Shown: positions 51,958 through 61,574 of the stretch, one piece after another
Layout: each line of letters starts with the position of its first letter
Position numbering within the stretch: position 1 is the stretch's first letter
Source of the DNA: an uncultured bacterium
GTDB lineage: Bacteria > Bacteroidota > Ignavibacteria > Kapaibacteriales > UBA4661
Reading direction: 5' to 3'
Assembly: GCA_937899715.1 (NCBI GenBank)
Contig: CALCNX010000074.1
Location: 11,776-75,775, forward strand
Length of the DNA stretch: 64,000 nucleotides
The notes under the pieces: model-generated
Told to the model about the DNA's origin: nothing
Databases searched by the model: none
The model's input: the letters and a program-made list of their open reading frames with translations, nothing else
Translations under genes and position numbers: made by a program

Positions 51958-54693
51958 TTATTTCTTCACAAACTTGTTTCGCACTGCCAAAAGCAGTTTT
52001 TCCAATTCGACAACCACAATAATTGAGAACGATACACCCAAAACGCGCAGCCAATCACCAGATTCCAGCGCGAACGGCGTATTGAGCAGTCCGTCAACAA
52101 AAGGTAGTTCTACCGCACCAACCTGCATTGCCATAGCAAAAAACATTACGCCAAGAAGCGGCAAATTGTCCGTAAAGCTGATTTTTTCTACACCTTCACC
52201 CGTTGCGCGTCCCGGTAGATTCCAAAAGAGTGACCGCTCCAGCGAGCGTGAATTTTGTACATTCCAGATTTGGAACATTGCCAGAGTACAAAATGCGGCT
52301 GTCTGCGCTTTAAGAAGGGGCAAAGCCAAAACGTGCAAATTATACCAAAAGAGAGAGAGTGTGCCAAGCATCATCCAAACACCGCAGAAAATGATATGCC
52401 CCACCATACGCGGTGAAAGCAGCGCCTCGTCTCGCTTGCGAGGCTTATAGCGCATCACGTTACCGTGCTCTTTCTCGAATGCCAGTGGAAAAGTAGATGT
52501 GCCATCGGTAACAAGGTTTATCCACAAAAGCTGTGCGGGCAAGATAGGAAGCGGGAATCCGGCGAGAACGGAACTTGCAACGGTCAGAACACCGCCAAGA
52601 CTGGTAGTCAAAATATAAATCAAAATATGACGCAAGTTGCTGAAAATCACCCGCCCACGCCGCACCGCAGCAGCAATACTCACAAAATTGTCGTCGGTGA
52701 TGACCATACCCGAAACGTCTTTTGCCACATCCGTCCCCGATCCCATTGCAATACCAATGTCTGCCTGTTTCAGTGCCGGAGCGTCGTTCACACCGTCACC
52801 CGTCATGGCGACAACAAGGTTATAGCGCTGGAGTTGTTTCACAATACGCAATTTATCTGTCGGCGACACGCGGGCATAGACATCCGTTGCTTCCACGCGC
52901 TTGTATAGTTCTTCATCGGTCATGGCTTCCAGTTCACGTCCTGCCAGCACGTGGGGTTTCTCTTCGCCCGCTAAACGAAGATCATACGCAATAGCCTGCG
53001 CCGTTTTAGCGTGGTCACCCGTAATCATCTTCACGCGGATTCCGGCACGCCGACATTCAGCAATAGCATCCTTTGCTTCTTCACGAGCCGGGTCAACGAT
53101 TGCCGCCAAGCCCACAAATACAAGGTCACGAACGTGCTCCAATTCTTCCGGCGAAGGAATGTCTTGTACCTCTTTCATTGCCAGTGTCAAGACCCGCAAG
53201 CCTTGTTCGGCAAAATGTTCTGTTTGGTTGTGCAATAACGCCGAATCAACGCTTGCAATAGAACCATCCGCTTTCATCATCCCGCCCAAACGTGGCAGAA
53301 GGCGCTCCAGCGAACCCTTCAGCAGCACATAGCGTTTATCGCCGCTTGCAGCCGTAACTGCCATAAATTGGCGCTCCGATTCAAATGGCAAATCAACGGA
53401 GACCTTCCAGTCTTGGCGCTCCGTGTCCCTTCCCGCTTTATGTGCCAGCACAAGCAATGCCGCTTCAGTCGGGTCGCCGACGACTTCAAACGCCGGAGCA
53501 TCCGCCCCTGCATCCTTGAGGCTTGTTTCGGTACAAAGCTGCCCCGTGCGAATAAGCCACGAGAGCGCTTGATTTTGCTCAATGTTTGCCGGAGCACCGT
53601 CCGCACCCGTCAGAACACCTTTTTTGTCATAGCCGGTGCCGGAAATGCTGTACGCTTTGCCATCGCTAAAGAGCTGCACGGCGGTCATTTGGTTGCGGGT
53701 AAGCGTTCCTGTTTTGTCGGAACAAATCACATTCGTGCTGCCAAGCGTCTCCACGGCAATGAGCTTGCGAATAACCGCATGGCGCTTTGCCATGAGACGC
53801 ATACCAATCGAAAGCGTAATGGTTACCGACATCGGAAGCCCTTCGGGAATTGCCGAGACTGCCAGACCAATAGCAGTGAGCGCCATCGTAAGCGGTGATT
53901 CCCCACGCAGCCAGCCAATGAGAAAAATACCCACGACAATAGCCACAATGCCGATACTGAGGTATTTTCCAAAGCCCGCCAAGCGCTCTTGCAAAGGCGA
54001 TTCATTTTCTTCAACGTTTTGGATTTCGGTTGAAATTTTACTGAACTCTGTTCCCAGTCCTATGCCCGTCACAATCGCCTTTCCGCGCCCGCGCTGCACG
54101 ATTGTTCCCGCAAAAAGCATATTCAGGCGGTCGCCCACCGAAGCCGCAGCGTCCAGCTCGACAGCAGGATTTTTTGTGACCGCAAGCGATTCGCCCGTAA
54201 GCATGGACTCATCTACTTGCAAAGTAGAAGCCTCAAAAAGCCGTGCGTCGGCGGCAAGACGTGTTCCGCTTTCTACCAGCAAAACATCACCCGGAACGAG
54301 TTCCCGTGCAGGTATTTCGATCATTTGTCCGTTTCGTAGCACACGTGCTGTGGGTGCGGTCAGCTTTTTAAGGGATTGCAAGGCGCTCTCGGCGCGGCGC
54401 TCCTGAACAAAGCCGACGACAGTGTTCAGAATGACAACAAACGCTATGACGAGTGCATCTTTCGGCTCTGCCACAAGCGCGTTCACGATACCCGCCACAA
54501 TAAGAATGTACATTATCGGGTCGTTAAATTCTTGGAGGAATTGCAACCAGACGGGCGTTTCCTTTGGTGGTGGTAATTCGTTGTAGCCCGATGTTTCGCG
54601 GACTTTGAGAACATTTTCATCCGTGAAGCCTTGCGTCGTATTGGCATTGAGTTCTTGGACAACGCTTTCAAGAGGCTTTGCGTGGATATTCAT
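51958..54693 (-). CDS. P2-type cation-transporting ATPase (Ca2+/Na+-like)
   Basis: From the ATG at 54693 this is 911 residues. It has the N-terminal cation ATPase domain, the actuator motif TGES (166-169), PEGLP in helix M4 (283-287), the phosphorylation site SDKTGTLT with Asp326, the hinge TGDGVNDAPALK, and NLVTDG in M6. The M4 and M6 residues match SERCA/PMR1-type pumps, so Ca2+ or Na+ export is likely rather than heavy metals. The ATPase, GPP34 and small membrane protein genes form one minus-strand unit. Confidence 0.95.
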   Translation of the reverse strand: MNIHAKPLESVVQELNANTTQGFTDENVLKVRETSGYNELPPPKETPVWLQFLQEFNDPIMYILIVAGIVNALVAEPKDALVIAFVVILNTVVGFVQERRAESALQSLKKLTAPTARVLRNGQMIEIPARELVPGDVLLVESGTRLAADARLFEASTLQVDESMLTGESLAVTKNPAVELDAAASVGDRLNMLFAGTIVQRGRGKAIVTGIGLGTEFSKISTEIQNVEENESPLQERLAGFGKYLSIGIVAIVVGIFLIGWLRGESPLTMALTAIGLAVSAIPEGLPMSVTITLSIGMRLMAKRHAVIRKLIAVETLGSTNVICSDKTGTLTRNQMTAVQLFSDGKAYSISGTGYDKKGVLTGADGAPANIEQNQALSWLIRTGQLCTETSLKDAGADAPAFEVVGDPTEAALLVLAHKAGRDTERQDWKVSVDLPFESERQFMAVTAASGDKRYVLLKGSLERLLPRLGGMMKADGSIASVDSALLHNQTEHFAEQGLRVLTLAMKEVQDIPSPEELEHVRDLVFVGLAAIVDPAREEAKDAIAECRRAGIRVKMITGDHAKTAQAIAYDLRLAGEEKPHVLAGRELEAMTDEELYKRVEATDVYARVSPTDKLRIVKQLQRYNLVVAMTGDGVNDAPALKQADIGIAMGSGTDVAKDVSGMVITDDNFVSIAAAVRRGRVIFSNLRHILIYILTTSLGGVLTVASSVLAGFPLPILPAQLLWINLVTDGTSTFPLAFEKEHGNVMRYKPRKRDEALLSPRMVGHIIFCGVWMMLGTLSLFWYNLHVLALPLLKAQTAAFCTLAMFQIWNVQNSRSLERSLFWNLPGRATGEGVEKISFTDNLPLLGVMFFAMAMQVGAVELPFVDGLLNTPFALESGDWLRVLGVSFSIIVVVELEKLLLAVRNKFVKK

Positions 54694-54787
54694 AGTGCTG
54701 TGAACAAAAAATGGAAGAGATGTTTCTTCGGAAGTGAAACGTGTCAAGGCAAGTTTGCAGAGCGCTTACAATCTCGTATTGAAGGCT

Positions 54788-54949
54788 CCTAAGAGGCTGT
54801 TTGAAAACTTCTTTTCCCTCACCTCAATCCTCTCCCACAGGGAGAGGAAGCAAGATACAGAGCTGATTTCTTTCTCCTTCTCCCTTTGGGAGAAGGTTGG
54901 GATGAGGGTAAAAGTGTGGATTTTCCTAGTTTCCAAACAGCCTCTAAGG
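54788..54949. repeat. MITE-like element with 21-base terminal inverted repeats
   Basis: Ends CCTAAGAGGCTGTTTGAAAAC (54788-54808) and its near complement (54929-54949) differ at two of 21 positions. Between them are two internal hairpins built from CTCTCCCacagGGAGAG and TTCTCCCtttGGGAGAA, flanked by CCCTCACC and GGATGAGGG. It encodes nothing. A related end occurs at 63945. The internal segment looks like a widespread bacterial interspersed repeat, and the ends like IS termini. Confidence 0.75.
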
Positions 54950-54957
54950 ATATTGCG

Positions 54958-55407
54958 CTATTTTTTCTGTCGTACCGCCAAGACTGCACAGGGCGATTTC
55001 AGCAAAAGTCTTTCGGTGGTGCTGCCCAAAACAAAATGCTCCACACCACGTTTGCCGGTTGTGCCGATGACAATGAGCGCCACACCATGCGTACGAGCAT
55101 AATCCTCAAGGGCGAGGTCAGGGCGACCATGTGCAATATGTATGGTGCTTGCAATACCTTTTGTCTTCAATTCTTCTTGAAGTGCATGGAGCTTTTCGCT
55201 CGCACGTTGCTCGACAAGTGGTCCGATTTCTTTGAGCTTGGTGTACACATTTCCCCATTCTTCGGTGTATTCAATTTCCTGAATGATATGGGCAAGATGC
55301 AGTGTGGCATTGAATGCCTTGGCGAGTGTTTCGGCATACTCCAAGGCGTGTGCCGACGGTACGGAAAAATCGGTGGGAACGAGAATATGAGCGTTTGGGG
55401 TGAGCAT
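54958..55407 (-). CDS. universal stress protein (UspA family)
   Basis: From the ATG at 55407 this is 149 residues. It has the start ILVPTDFSVPS and the ATP-binding signature GTTGKRGVEHFVLGSTTE (G-2x-G-9x-G-S/T). The start is fixed by an unusually good Shine-Dalgarno sequence, AAGGAG, 6 bases before the ATG (55414-55419); most genes in this window lack one. Function is stress-related ATP or nucleotide binding. It follows the carotenoid hydroxylase gene by 74 bases, and a MITE-like repeat lies just past its stop. Confidence 0.93.
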   Translation of the reverse strand: MLTPNAHILVPTDFSVPSAHALEYAETLAKAFNATLHLAHIIQEIEYTEEWGNVYTKLKEIGPLVEQRASEKLHALQEELKTKGIASTIHIAHGRPDLALEDYARTHGVALIVIGTTGKRGVEHFVLGSTTERLLLKSPCAVLAVRQKK

Positions 55408-55481
55408 TCGTGTCTCCTTGTAGAAAATAAATGTGAGGTTTTTAATCTGATGATATGGTGAAATTTTGTGTGAGCTAGTTC

Positions 55482-55922
55482 TTATCGCCAATACTTTTTC
55501 CCAATCCACAGCAAGCCATACTCTTCACCCGGTTCTTTATCCGTGTAGGCGTGATGCGCTTTGTGAGCACGGCGAAGTGCTTGAAGATAACGAAGGTTCG
55601 ACTTCTCAATCCACCGAAGTCGGCGATGAATAAAGACATCGTGAACAACGAAATACACTGCACCGTAGGCAATAATACCACATCCTACCCAAAAACGCCA
55701 ATCAAATTCCGCAGCACCTCGAAGCATAAAAGCCGTCGCAATGGCTCCAAAGGAAAAGGAAAAGAGGTCGTTGAGTTCAAAAGACCCTTTGCCCTTTTGG
55801 TGATGCGTCTTGTGAATACGCCAGAGAATCCCGTGCATGAGGTATTTGTGAAAGAGTCCGCTAAAAATTTCCATCGCAGCAAAAGCACAGAGCAGAATCA
55901 ACGTATTGCCGAAAATGGTCAT
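55482..55922 (-). CDS. crtZ: CrtZ-type beta-carotene hydroxylase
   Basis: From the ATG at 55922 this is 146 residues. Four His-box motifs of the fatty-acid-hydroxylase superfamily are present: HKYLMH, HKTHH, HDVFIH and HKAHH. The C-terminus GEEYGLLWIGKKYWR is typical of Bacteroidota CrtZ, which hydroxylates the beta-ionone ring to make zeaxanthin. Three to four membrane helices are expected. No other carotenoid genes are in the window. Confidence 0.9.
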   Translation of the reverse strand: MTIFGNTLILLCAFAAMEIFSGLFHKYLMHGILWRIHKTHHQKGKGSFELNDLFSFSFGAIATAFMLRGAAEFDWRFWVGCGIIAYGAVYFVVHDVFIHRRLRWIEKSNLRYLQALRRAHKAHHAYTDKEPGEEYGLLWIGKKYWR

Positions 55923-56044
55923 AGTGACATCTGAATTAGTGAAACAACAATATAGCAAAACACTCCTATCGGGTAATGTAGCTACCGAAGCAGAACTAAA
56001 TCAGCCCGTTACCCTGCAGTACATTTGCTTTTATTCACTGGACA

Positions 56045-57829
56045 TTATTTCTTATCCTCCGGCACATATTCCCGCCAATTACATTCTGTATGCTTGGGTG
56101 CGGCGGTAATTTGCAAAATAGTGCGGTTATCAATACGAAAAGCACCTACAAGTTTGCTCAGATACTCCGCCAGACGGTTCAAATCCATTGCCGCTTCCGC
56201 TACTTGTATTGTACCGTTTGCTGTTTCTTGCACGGCTCGTGTTACGCTGCCGATATTATCCGATAATTCAGTCATTTCTTCTGATTGCAGCTTATTCGTA
56301 TCGGCGATTTGTGCGTAGGTCTCTGAACTGCGCGACGCAGATTTCATCGCTTCTTCGAGCGCATGACCTGTTTTCGCAACAAGGTCTTTGCCGCGCTCCA
56401 CTTCCCCCGTACCCTGACGAATGACCAGAACGGCATCTTGCGTATCTTTCTGGATTTTCTTTATCATTGCAGCGATTTCTTTCGTCGCTTTTGTTGTGCG
56501 CTCGGCGAGTTTACGCACTTCGTCTGCCACCACTGCAAAACCACGTCCTTGGTCGCCCGCACGAGCCGCTTCAATGGCTGCGTTCAATGCCAAAAGATTT
56601 GTTTGGTCAGCAATATCATCAATCACTTGAATAATCTCGCCAATTTGGTTACTGCTGCGTCCAAGCTCTTCCACCGTAGCAGCAGAGCGACGCACTACAT
56701 CATCAATTTTATTCATTCCGTCAATCGTTTGCGCAACAATCACACCGCTTGCTTGTGTAGCGGCAGCCGTTTTCTTTGCGTTGTCGGCAAACTCAGCAGC
56801 GCTTTCGGCAGTAGAACGCATTTGGTCGGCGATATACTGAATTGCCGATGTTACCGCCATAATCCGCGCTGCCTGCTCCCGCGTCGAAACGGACATCGTT
56901 TCGGTGTTGGCGGAAATCTGCGCACTGGCGCTCGCGGTAGCTTCGACATTCTCCACGACCTTAAAAATTGTTTTGCGCATATTGTCTATCGCACTATTGA
57001 ACGCTACAAAAATGCGCCCAATATCGTCCTCTTTTTCCACGTGGAAGCGCACGGTCAAGTCGCCACTGGCAAAGCGATGCACTGCTTCTAACATATGTTC
57101 CATGCTGGCGGCAAGATACTCGTTTATCTTTTCGGAATCATGCACCATTTCCTCGACCTTCACTTTTTCCTTTTCCAAAGCGCTCTTCATCAGCACAAGA
57201 CCTTTGTTTAATTCCGCCGCCTCTTGATTGCGTTTGACAAGATTGGCAAATGCCTCCTGTCGTCCGATTTCAAAAAGGTTGGCAACCAGTGTTTGCACGG
57301 TAAGTAGAATCGCTAAGGCAACAAACTCCGAGCGGGATACAACCGAATCGGGGATTTTATTGATGAATTGATACCCCAGAAGTCCGGCAATATAGTACCC
57401 CAGCGCTGTGCCGATGCAGATTCCCAGCCATTGAAACATCTGCCGCCGACCCAAGAGCAAGGCAGCAAGAAGCGGAATGATTGCTATCCATGGGAGAATC
57501 GTGGAACGAATACCATTTGTGGTGAAAGCAATCGCGTTCAGCATACAAAAGATAATGGTATGAAATACCTGTGCCGTAAGAATTTGATTACCAGTGGCAC
57601 GAAGCAAAAACGGCATCGAAAAATATCCTACACACGCTGTCATCACAAATACTATCGCCCAATAATGCCCATAAAAAAGATAGGAAATACCAGCTATCGG
57701 GCATGTAACGGCAGAAACCAGCGCGACGCTGACAGTCAATTTTGCCCGACGGTCGAGATCGTTGTCCAACGAAAATTCTTCGGGGATGAATTTGCGAACA
57801 TACTCCTGAAAAGTCATAGCTTCACACAA
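56045..57829 (-). CDS. methyl-accepting chemotaxis protein with six-helix membrane domain
   Basis: The 594-residue protein has an N-terminal membrane domain with about six helices at 25-185 instead of a classical periplasmic sensor. A coiled coil and a HAMP domain (ASGDLTVRFHVE, near 245) follow, then the signalling domain with the hairpin tip IADQTNLLALNAAIEAARAG and VVADEVRKLAERT. It probably senses membrane state or a membrane-soluble cue. CheV is encoded at 18748. ATG 57817 is an alternative start. Confidence 0.93.
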   Translation of the reverse strand: MCEAMTFQEYVRKFIPEEFSLDNDLDRRAKLTVSVALVSAVTCPIAGISYLFYGHYWAIVFVMTACVGYFSMPFLLRATGNQILTAQVFHTIIFCMLNAIAFTTNGIRSTILPWIAIIPLLAALLLGRRQMFQWLGICIGTALGYYIAGLLGYQFINKIPDSVVSRSEFVALAILLTVQTLVANLFEIGRQEAFANLVKRNQEAAELNKGLVLMKSALEKEKVKVEEMVHDSEKINEYLAASMEHMLEAVHRFASGDLTVRFHVEKEDDIGRIFVAFNSAIDNMRKTIFKVVENVEATASASAQISANTETMSVSTREQAARIMAVTSAIQYIADQMRSTAESAAEFADNAKKTAAATQASGVIVAQTIDGMNKIDDVVRRSAATVEELGRSSNQIGEIIQVIDDIADQTNLLALNAAIEAARAGDQGRGFAVVADEVRKLAERTTKATKEIAAMIKKIQKDTQDAVLVIRQGTGEVERGKDLVAKTGHALEEAMKSASRSSETYAQIADTNKLQSEEMTELSDNIGSVTRAVQETANGTIQVAEAAMDLNRLAEYLSKLVGAFRIDNRTILQITAAPKHTECNWREYVPEDKK

Positions 57830-58259
57830 AGAGGGGTGATAAAATTACTGCATTGTTACGGGTTTGTTCTCATCGTCCATAAGACCACTGCGCCCGTAAT
57901 TTACACAAGCAAAGATATTCACGCAACTTTTCCGGCAGACTTTCCCAGATTTTATGAAAAAAGTAAACGCTCTGCCACATTACACCACTTCATGCCCACC
58001 GTTCAAGCAATTTTACAACCGCACATACCGCTCATTGTACCATCCGTGCCACAACCTCTGTGCAGAAGCACTTTTTCTTTGGATATTGGCATTGATACTC
58101 ACGTTTCTATCACACGTAGTACCAATTTTCGTCGTAACAATTTTTAACAAAGCACCGTAGCCGATGAAAACACAAATATCCCTATCTTCGCAGACTCTTA
58201 GCTAATAGCTCTCAGCTAACGTTATTAATCCATCAACCTCTCTATCTTGAATATCAGGT
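57830..58259. other. 430-base intergenic region between divergent genes
   Basis: It must contain the promoters of the chemoreceptor and the DUF5686 gene. TATCTTCG at 58183-58190 is a weak -7-like octamer for the latter. Open frames here have no protein-like character, and no RNA gene or repeat was recognised. Confidence 0.4.
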
Positions 58260-61112
58260 ATGACTATGTTCCCCATTGTTTTGCGAGTTTTTGTGCCCCG
58301 TGCAAATGCCTATCGTGCTTATTGTAAAGCCGTTATCGGTGCACTCCTCTTTTGTACTTTTTTGCAATTATCTACCACTGACTCACGTGCCCAAGAAACC
58401 ACCCCAAGTCGAACCGCCCAAGGTCGAATTATTGAAGGAAGTATTCTGGATAGTGCAAGCGGTGAGGCGATTGTGGGAGCATCGGTGCGCGTTGTTGGGC
58501 GAAATGTGGGCACATATTCCACAGCAAGGGGCTGGTTTCGCTTGCTCCTGAGCGAAGCCTCCAATACACCTCTCACGCTTCGTGTCAGTTCGCTCGGCTA
58601 CAAACCTTTTGAATATAAACTTGCAGACGGCAGCACCTCTCAGACGCTGACGCTCAGACTTTCTGCTTCGCCCATCACTCTTGGTAGCGTGGAAGTTCGC
58701 GCTTTGTCGGCAGAGGACATCGTGCGCCGTGCTATTGCGGCGCGGGCAGAGAATGCGGGTAATTTGCTCTCAAGCATGAAAACACTGTACACCAAAATCA
58801 ACGGCTTTGGTGCGTTCAAACTTCCCTTCCGCGACGAACAGCGTCAGCAAGCCATTATAGAGACCATTGCACGAGTGGAAGACAAATACCATCCCACACG
58901 AGAACAAAAAACTACTATTCTGCAACGCCGCCAAACCGCAAACGTTCCCGTGCAGGACAATGTTTTTACCTACAATCAATTTTTTAATTTTCAAGACGAC
59001 AACATCAAACTCGGCTCTGCACGTCTTGTTACGCCACTTTCAAGCACCGCACCGAACGTGTATCAATATGACTTTCTTGGACAAAAGCCGGACGGGAACG
59101 GTGGAATGGTCTTTCTTATCGGCTTCAAACCACGCTCGGCGGCATTCCCCGCCTTTGAGGGGCAACTCTCCATTTCGGACAAGAACTACGCGCTTGTAGA
59201 AGCTGATTTTCGCCCGACGCAAGTATCTATACCCTTTATTGAGAGCCTGAGCTATAAACAAAAATTTACCGAGTACACCGCCGCAGGACAGAATATCTGG
59301 ATTCCAACGTATTTGCAATTTCAACTCAAAGCCGCAACGCAAGCCGGAATGGGCGCAGTCAAAGCGTTTGGAGAGTTCAGCGCTCAAACGATTGTTCAGG
59401 ATGTAACGATAAACGCCGCACCCGCGACTCTTTCAAACGCAAGCACACCTTCTTCGCAAAACACTCCGCCGAGCGCATCAAATCTTGCCCCACCCAAAGT
59501 AAAAAAACTTTCTCCCAAGGCAACGACAACCGTTGTGGCGAAAGAAGCAGATTCAGCAAAAGCAGAGTTTTGGGAGAAAAACTCGCTTTATGCCCTTTCC
59601 GCCGACGAACTCGCCACGTATCGGCGCGTGGACAGCGTACAACTTGTGCAGGACAGCATCAAACGAGTAACGCCGCCAAAGCCTCCGGCTGAAAGCCGCT
59701 CAGGGACAAATATCAGATTTAGTTTATCTGTTGGCGGCGGCGGAAGCGCGGACAATGAGGACGACGACGAAAGCAGCGACATGAACATTAACGCAAGCAC
59801 GTCGAGCACAGGCTCACGAAAAAAATCAGGCACGACAAACAGCCCAAGCACATCAGCTACGCCGCCCATGAGCGGTATGCTTCCTTTTTCGCCCAATGGC
59901 TTACTCCCTATCAGCATCGCAACGGGCGCAACACTGGGAATAAACCCAATTCTGAATTTCACGCGTACGACCAATCTTTTCTACGGGATTGAGCTTTTAC
60001 CGCATTTGTACGACACCACAGGGCGAAGTATTCTTGCCGTCAGTCTTCGCGGAGCATTGGACGGGAACACGCCTGAACGCCGTCGTTTTTGGGGTGAAGC
60101 GGGAGCAATGTTTAACGTTTTTCAATGGGATGATGAAGCAGCAAGCGGAGCCGTGAACCTCTACGGCAGTGCGTATTCGCGCCTCAGTGCCGTTCAGGAA
60201 CGCCGCCTCACGACCACTCTCGCCCCGTTCAATCTCAATCTTGACTATCTTGTTTTTGGCAATCACTTCGATTTCTACCGCGAGGATGGTTGGACTGCGG
60301 GCGCAGGGCTGGTTCTGGGCGGTTTACGTCTTTCTGCTGCCCGCTCGGAAGCACGAAATTTTTCGCTTGAAAATACTCCTGAGCGCTCCAACGCCGGAGA
60401 CCGCACCAATCTTGGCGTACAAGCAGGCACAATCCGTGCGTGGCGCATGGATGCCGACTGGAATTACGGTGCAGTTCTTTCCCCATTCACACCGCTTTCA
60501 AGCGAACGGGCGCAGTTTGGGGTAAAAGTTGCCGCCGAACTTGGCGACGAAAGTACAAGTGCCGTTTCGTACTCCAAAGCCGAAGCCGGAGCTTTTATGC
60601 TGCTCCCAACCTTTGCCACCGGATATTCGCCGATGGCTCTCCTGCTCACGCTTTCGGCAGGAATGGCAAGCACAACGACTCCCATTCAGAAGCAGTTCGT
60701 GGCAATGCGGCGGTATGCGATTCTGGGCGCAACACACGACCTGATGAGTATTCCCGTCAATGCTTTCGGCGGCACACAATTCGCTCAAGCACGAATCGAA
60801 CACAACTTCAGCGACCTGTGGTGGCGGGCGTTACGGCTGCCGCTTATCCGTGAGCGAGGCTTGGAACTCAGTGTTTTTGCTAATGCTGCGTGGTATGCCA
60901 ACGCCTCACAGACCGCAACAATACTCCGCCCGACACCGAACGGAGGCGTGTACGGCGAACTTGGATTCGGTATAGACCGTATTCCGACTTTTTTGCTGGA
61001 TTTCTTATATTTGCGGTTTGATGCCGCTTGGGGACTTGGCGACAATGCCGTCAATTCTCAGGGGGTTCGGAACTTTGGCTTTACGATTTCAACGCATATT
61101 TCGCTGCAATAG
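58260..61112 (+). CDS. DUF5686 outer-membrane protein with carboxypeptidase-regulatory-like domain
   Basis: The 950-residue protein has a signal peptide (hydrophobic 25-40, cut near SRAQ). A CarboxypepD_reg-like beta-sandwich occupies about 55-140, with EGSILDSASGEAIVGASVRV and LRVSSLGYKPFEY. The DUF5686 region follows, with a low-complexity Ser/Thr/Asp insert at 395-550, and then outer-membrane beta-strands to the C-terminus. Such proteins in Bacteroidota are TonB-receptor-like but lack a plug and are of unknown function. ATG 58266 is an alternative start. Confidence 0.9.
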   Translation: MTMFPIVLRVFVPRANAYRAYCKAVIGALLFCTFLQLSTTDSRAQETTPSRTAQGRIIEGSILDSASGEAIVGASVRVVGRNVGTYSTARGWFRLLLSEASNTPLTLRVSSLGYKPFEYKLADGSTSQTLTLRLSASPITLGSVEVRALSAEDIVRRAIAARAENAGNLLSSMKTLYTKINGFGAFKLPFRDEQRQQAIIETIARVEDKYHPTREQKTTILQRRQTANVPVQDNVFTYNQFFNFQDDNIKLGSARLVTPLSSTAPNVYQYDFLGQKPDGNGGMVFLIGFKPRSAAFPAFEGQLSISDKNYALVEADFRPTQVSIPFIESLSYKQKFTEYTAAGQNIWIPTYLQFQLKAATQAGMGAVKAFGEFSAQTIVQDVTINAAPATLSNASTPSSQNTPPSASNLAPPKVKKLSPKATTTVVAKEADSAKAEFWEKNSLYALSADELATYRRVDSVQLVQDSIKRVTPPKPPAESRSGTNIRFSLSVGGGGSADNEDDDESSDMNINASTSSTGSRKKSGTTNSPSTSATPPMSGMLPFSPNGLLPISIATGATLGINPILNFTRTTNLFYGIELLPHLYDTTGRSILAVSLRGALDGNTPERRRFWGEAGAMFNVFQWDDEAASGAVNLYGSAYSRLSAVQERRLTTTLAPFNLNLDYLVFGNHFDFYREDGWTAGAGLVLGGLRLSAARSEARNFSLENTPERSNAGDRTNLGVQAGTIRAWRMDADWNYGAVLSPFTPLSSERAQFGVKVAAELGDESTSAVSYSKAEAGAFMLLPTFATGYSPMALLLTLSAGMASTTTPIQKQFVAMRRYAILGATHDLMSIPVNAFGGTQFAQARIEHNFSDLWWRALRLPLIRERGLELSVFANAAWYANASQTATILRPTPNGGVYGELGFGIDRIPTFLLDFLYLRFDAAWGLGDNAVNSQGVRNFGFTISTHISLQ

Positions 61113-61300
61113 TGAAAGGGCTTTTTGGATGGCATATCACATCCTCATACCTCCTTGTGGCAGTATTCTATAGCAGTTTCGGCGCTCTCGCAGTCGTCGT
61201 TACCACCAGCTTTTGGGAACGAATCATCCTTTGGATGCTCAAGCAAAACGGCACAAGCACACTTTAGCTTAATGGGCAACAATGCGCACCCAAACCACTT

Positions 61301-61486
61301 TTGAGAACTGCTGTCAAACGTGCTATTTTCAGGTTTGCGCCGTTGGATTCCAGTATCAATACGCTTACAATCCACTATCAAGCCACGAGCGAGATAGCGC
61401 GAGTGATAGACTTCGCGGTGGAGGAGGTGCAGAATCAGCAGAAGTTTAATTTGGTGAATCCGCAGTTGTTGAGGGTGGTGGGGTAA
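61301..61486 (+). pseudogene. possible gene remnant upstream of the IS element
   Basis: The last 34 codons (from 61385) have protein-like composition, ending VQNQQKFNLVNPQLLRVVG, but the upstream part does not, and no homologue is recognised. It may be a C-terminal fragment of a deleted gene. The rest of the 462-base gap 61113-61574 shows nothing further. Confidence 0.3.
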
Positions 61487-61574
61487 TATTTGAACTTCAC
61501 CATCCAATAGATTATTCGTGATATTTTGTTTTGATAAGAACATCTATGTAAGCAATAGCAACATCGTATAACCT

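Noticed and set aside
57368..58147. 259-codon plus-strand open frame antisense to the chemoreceptor
   Set aside because: It runs opposite a well-supported MCP gene, has no domain-like pattern, and extends into an intergenic region. It is a shadow frame.
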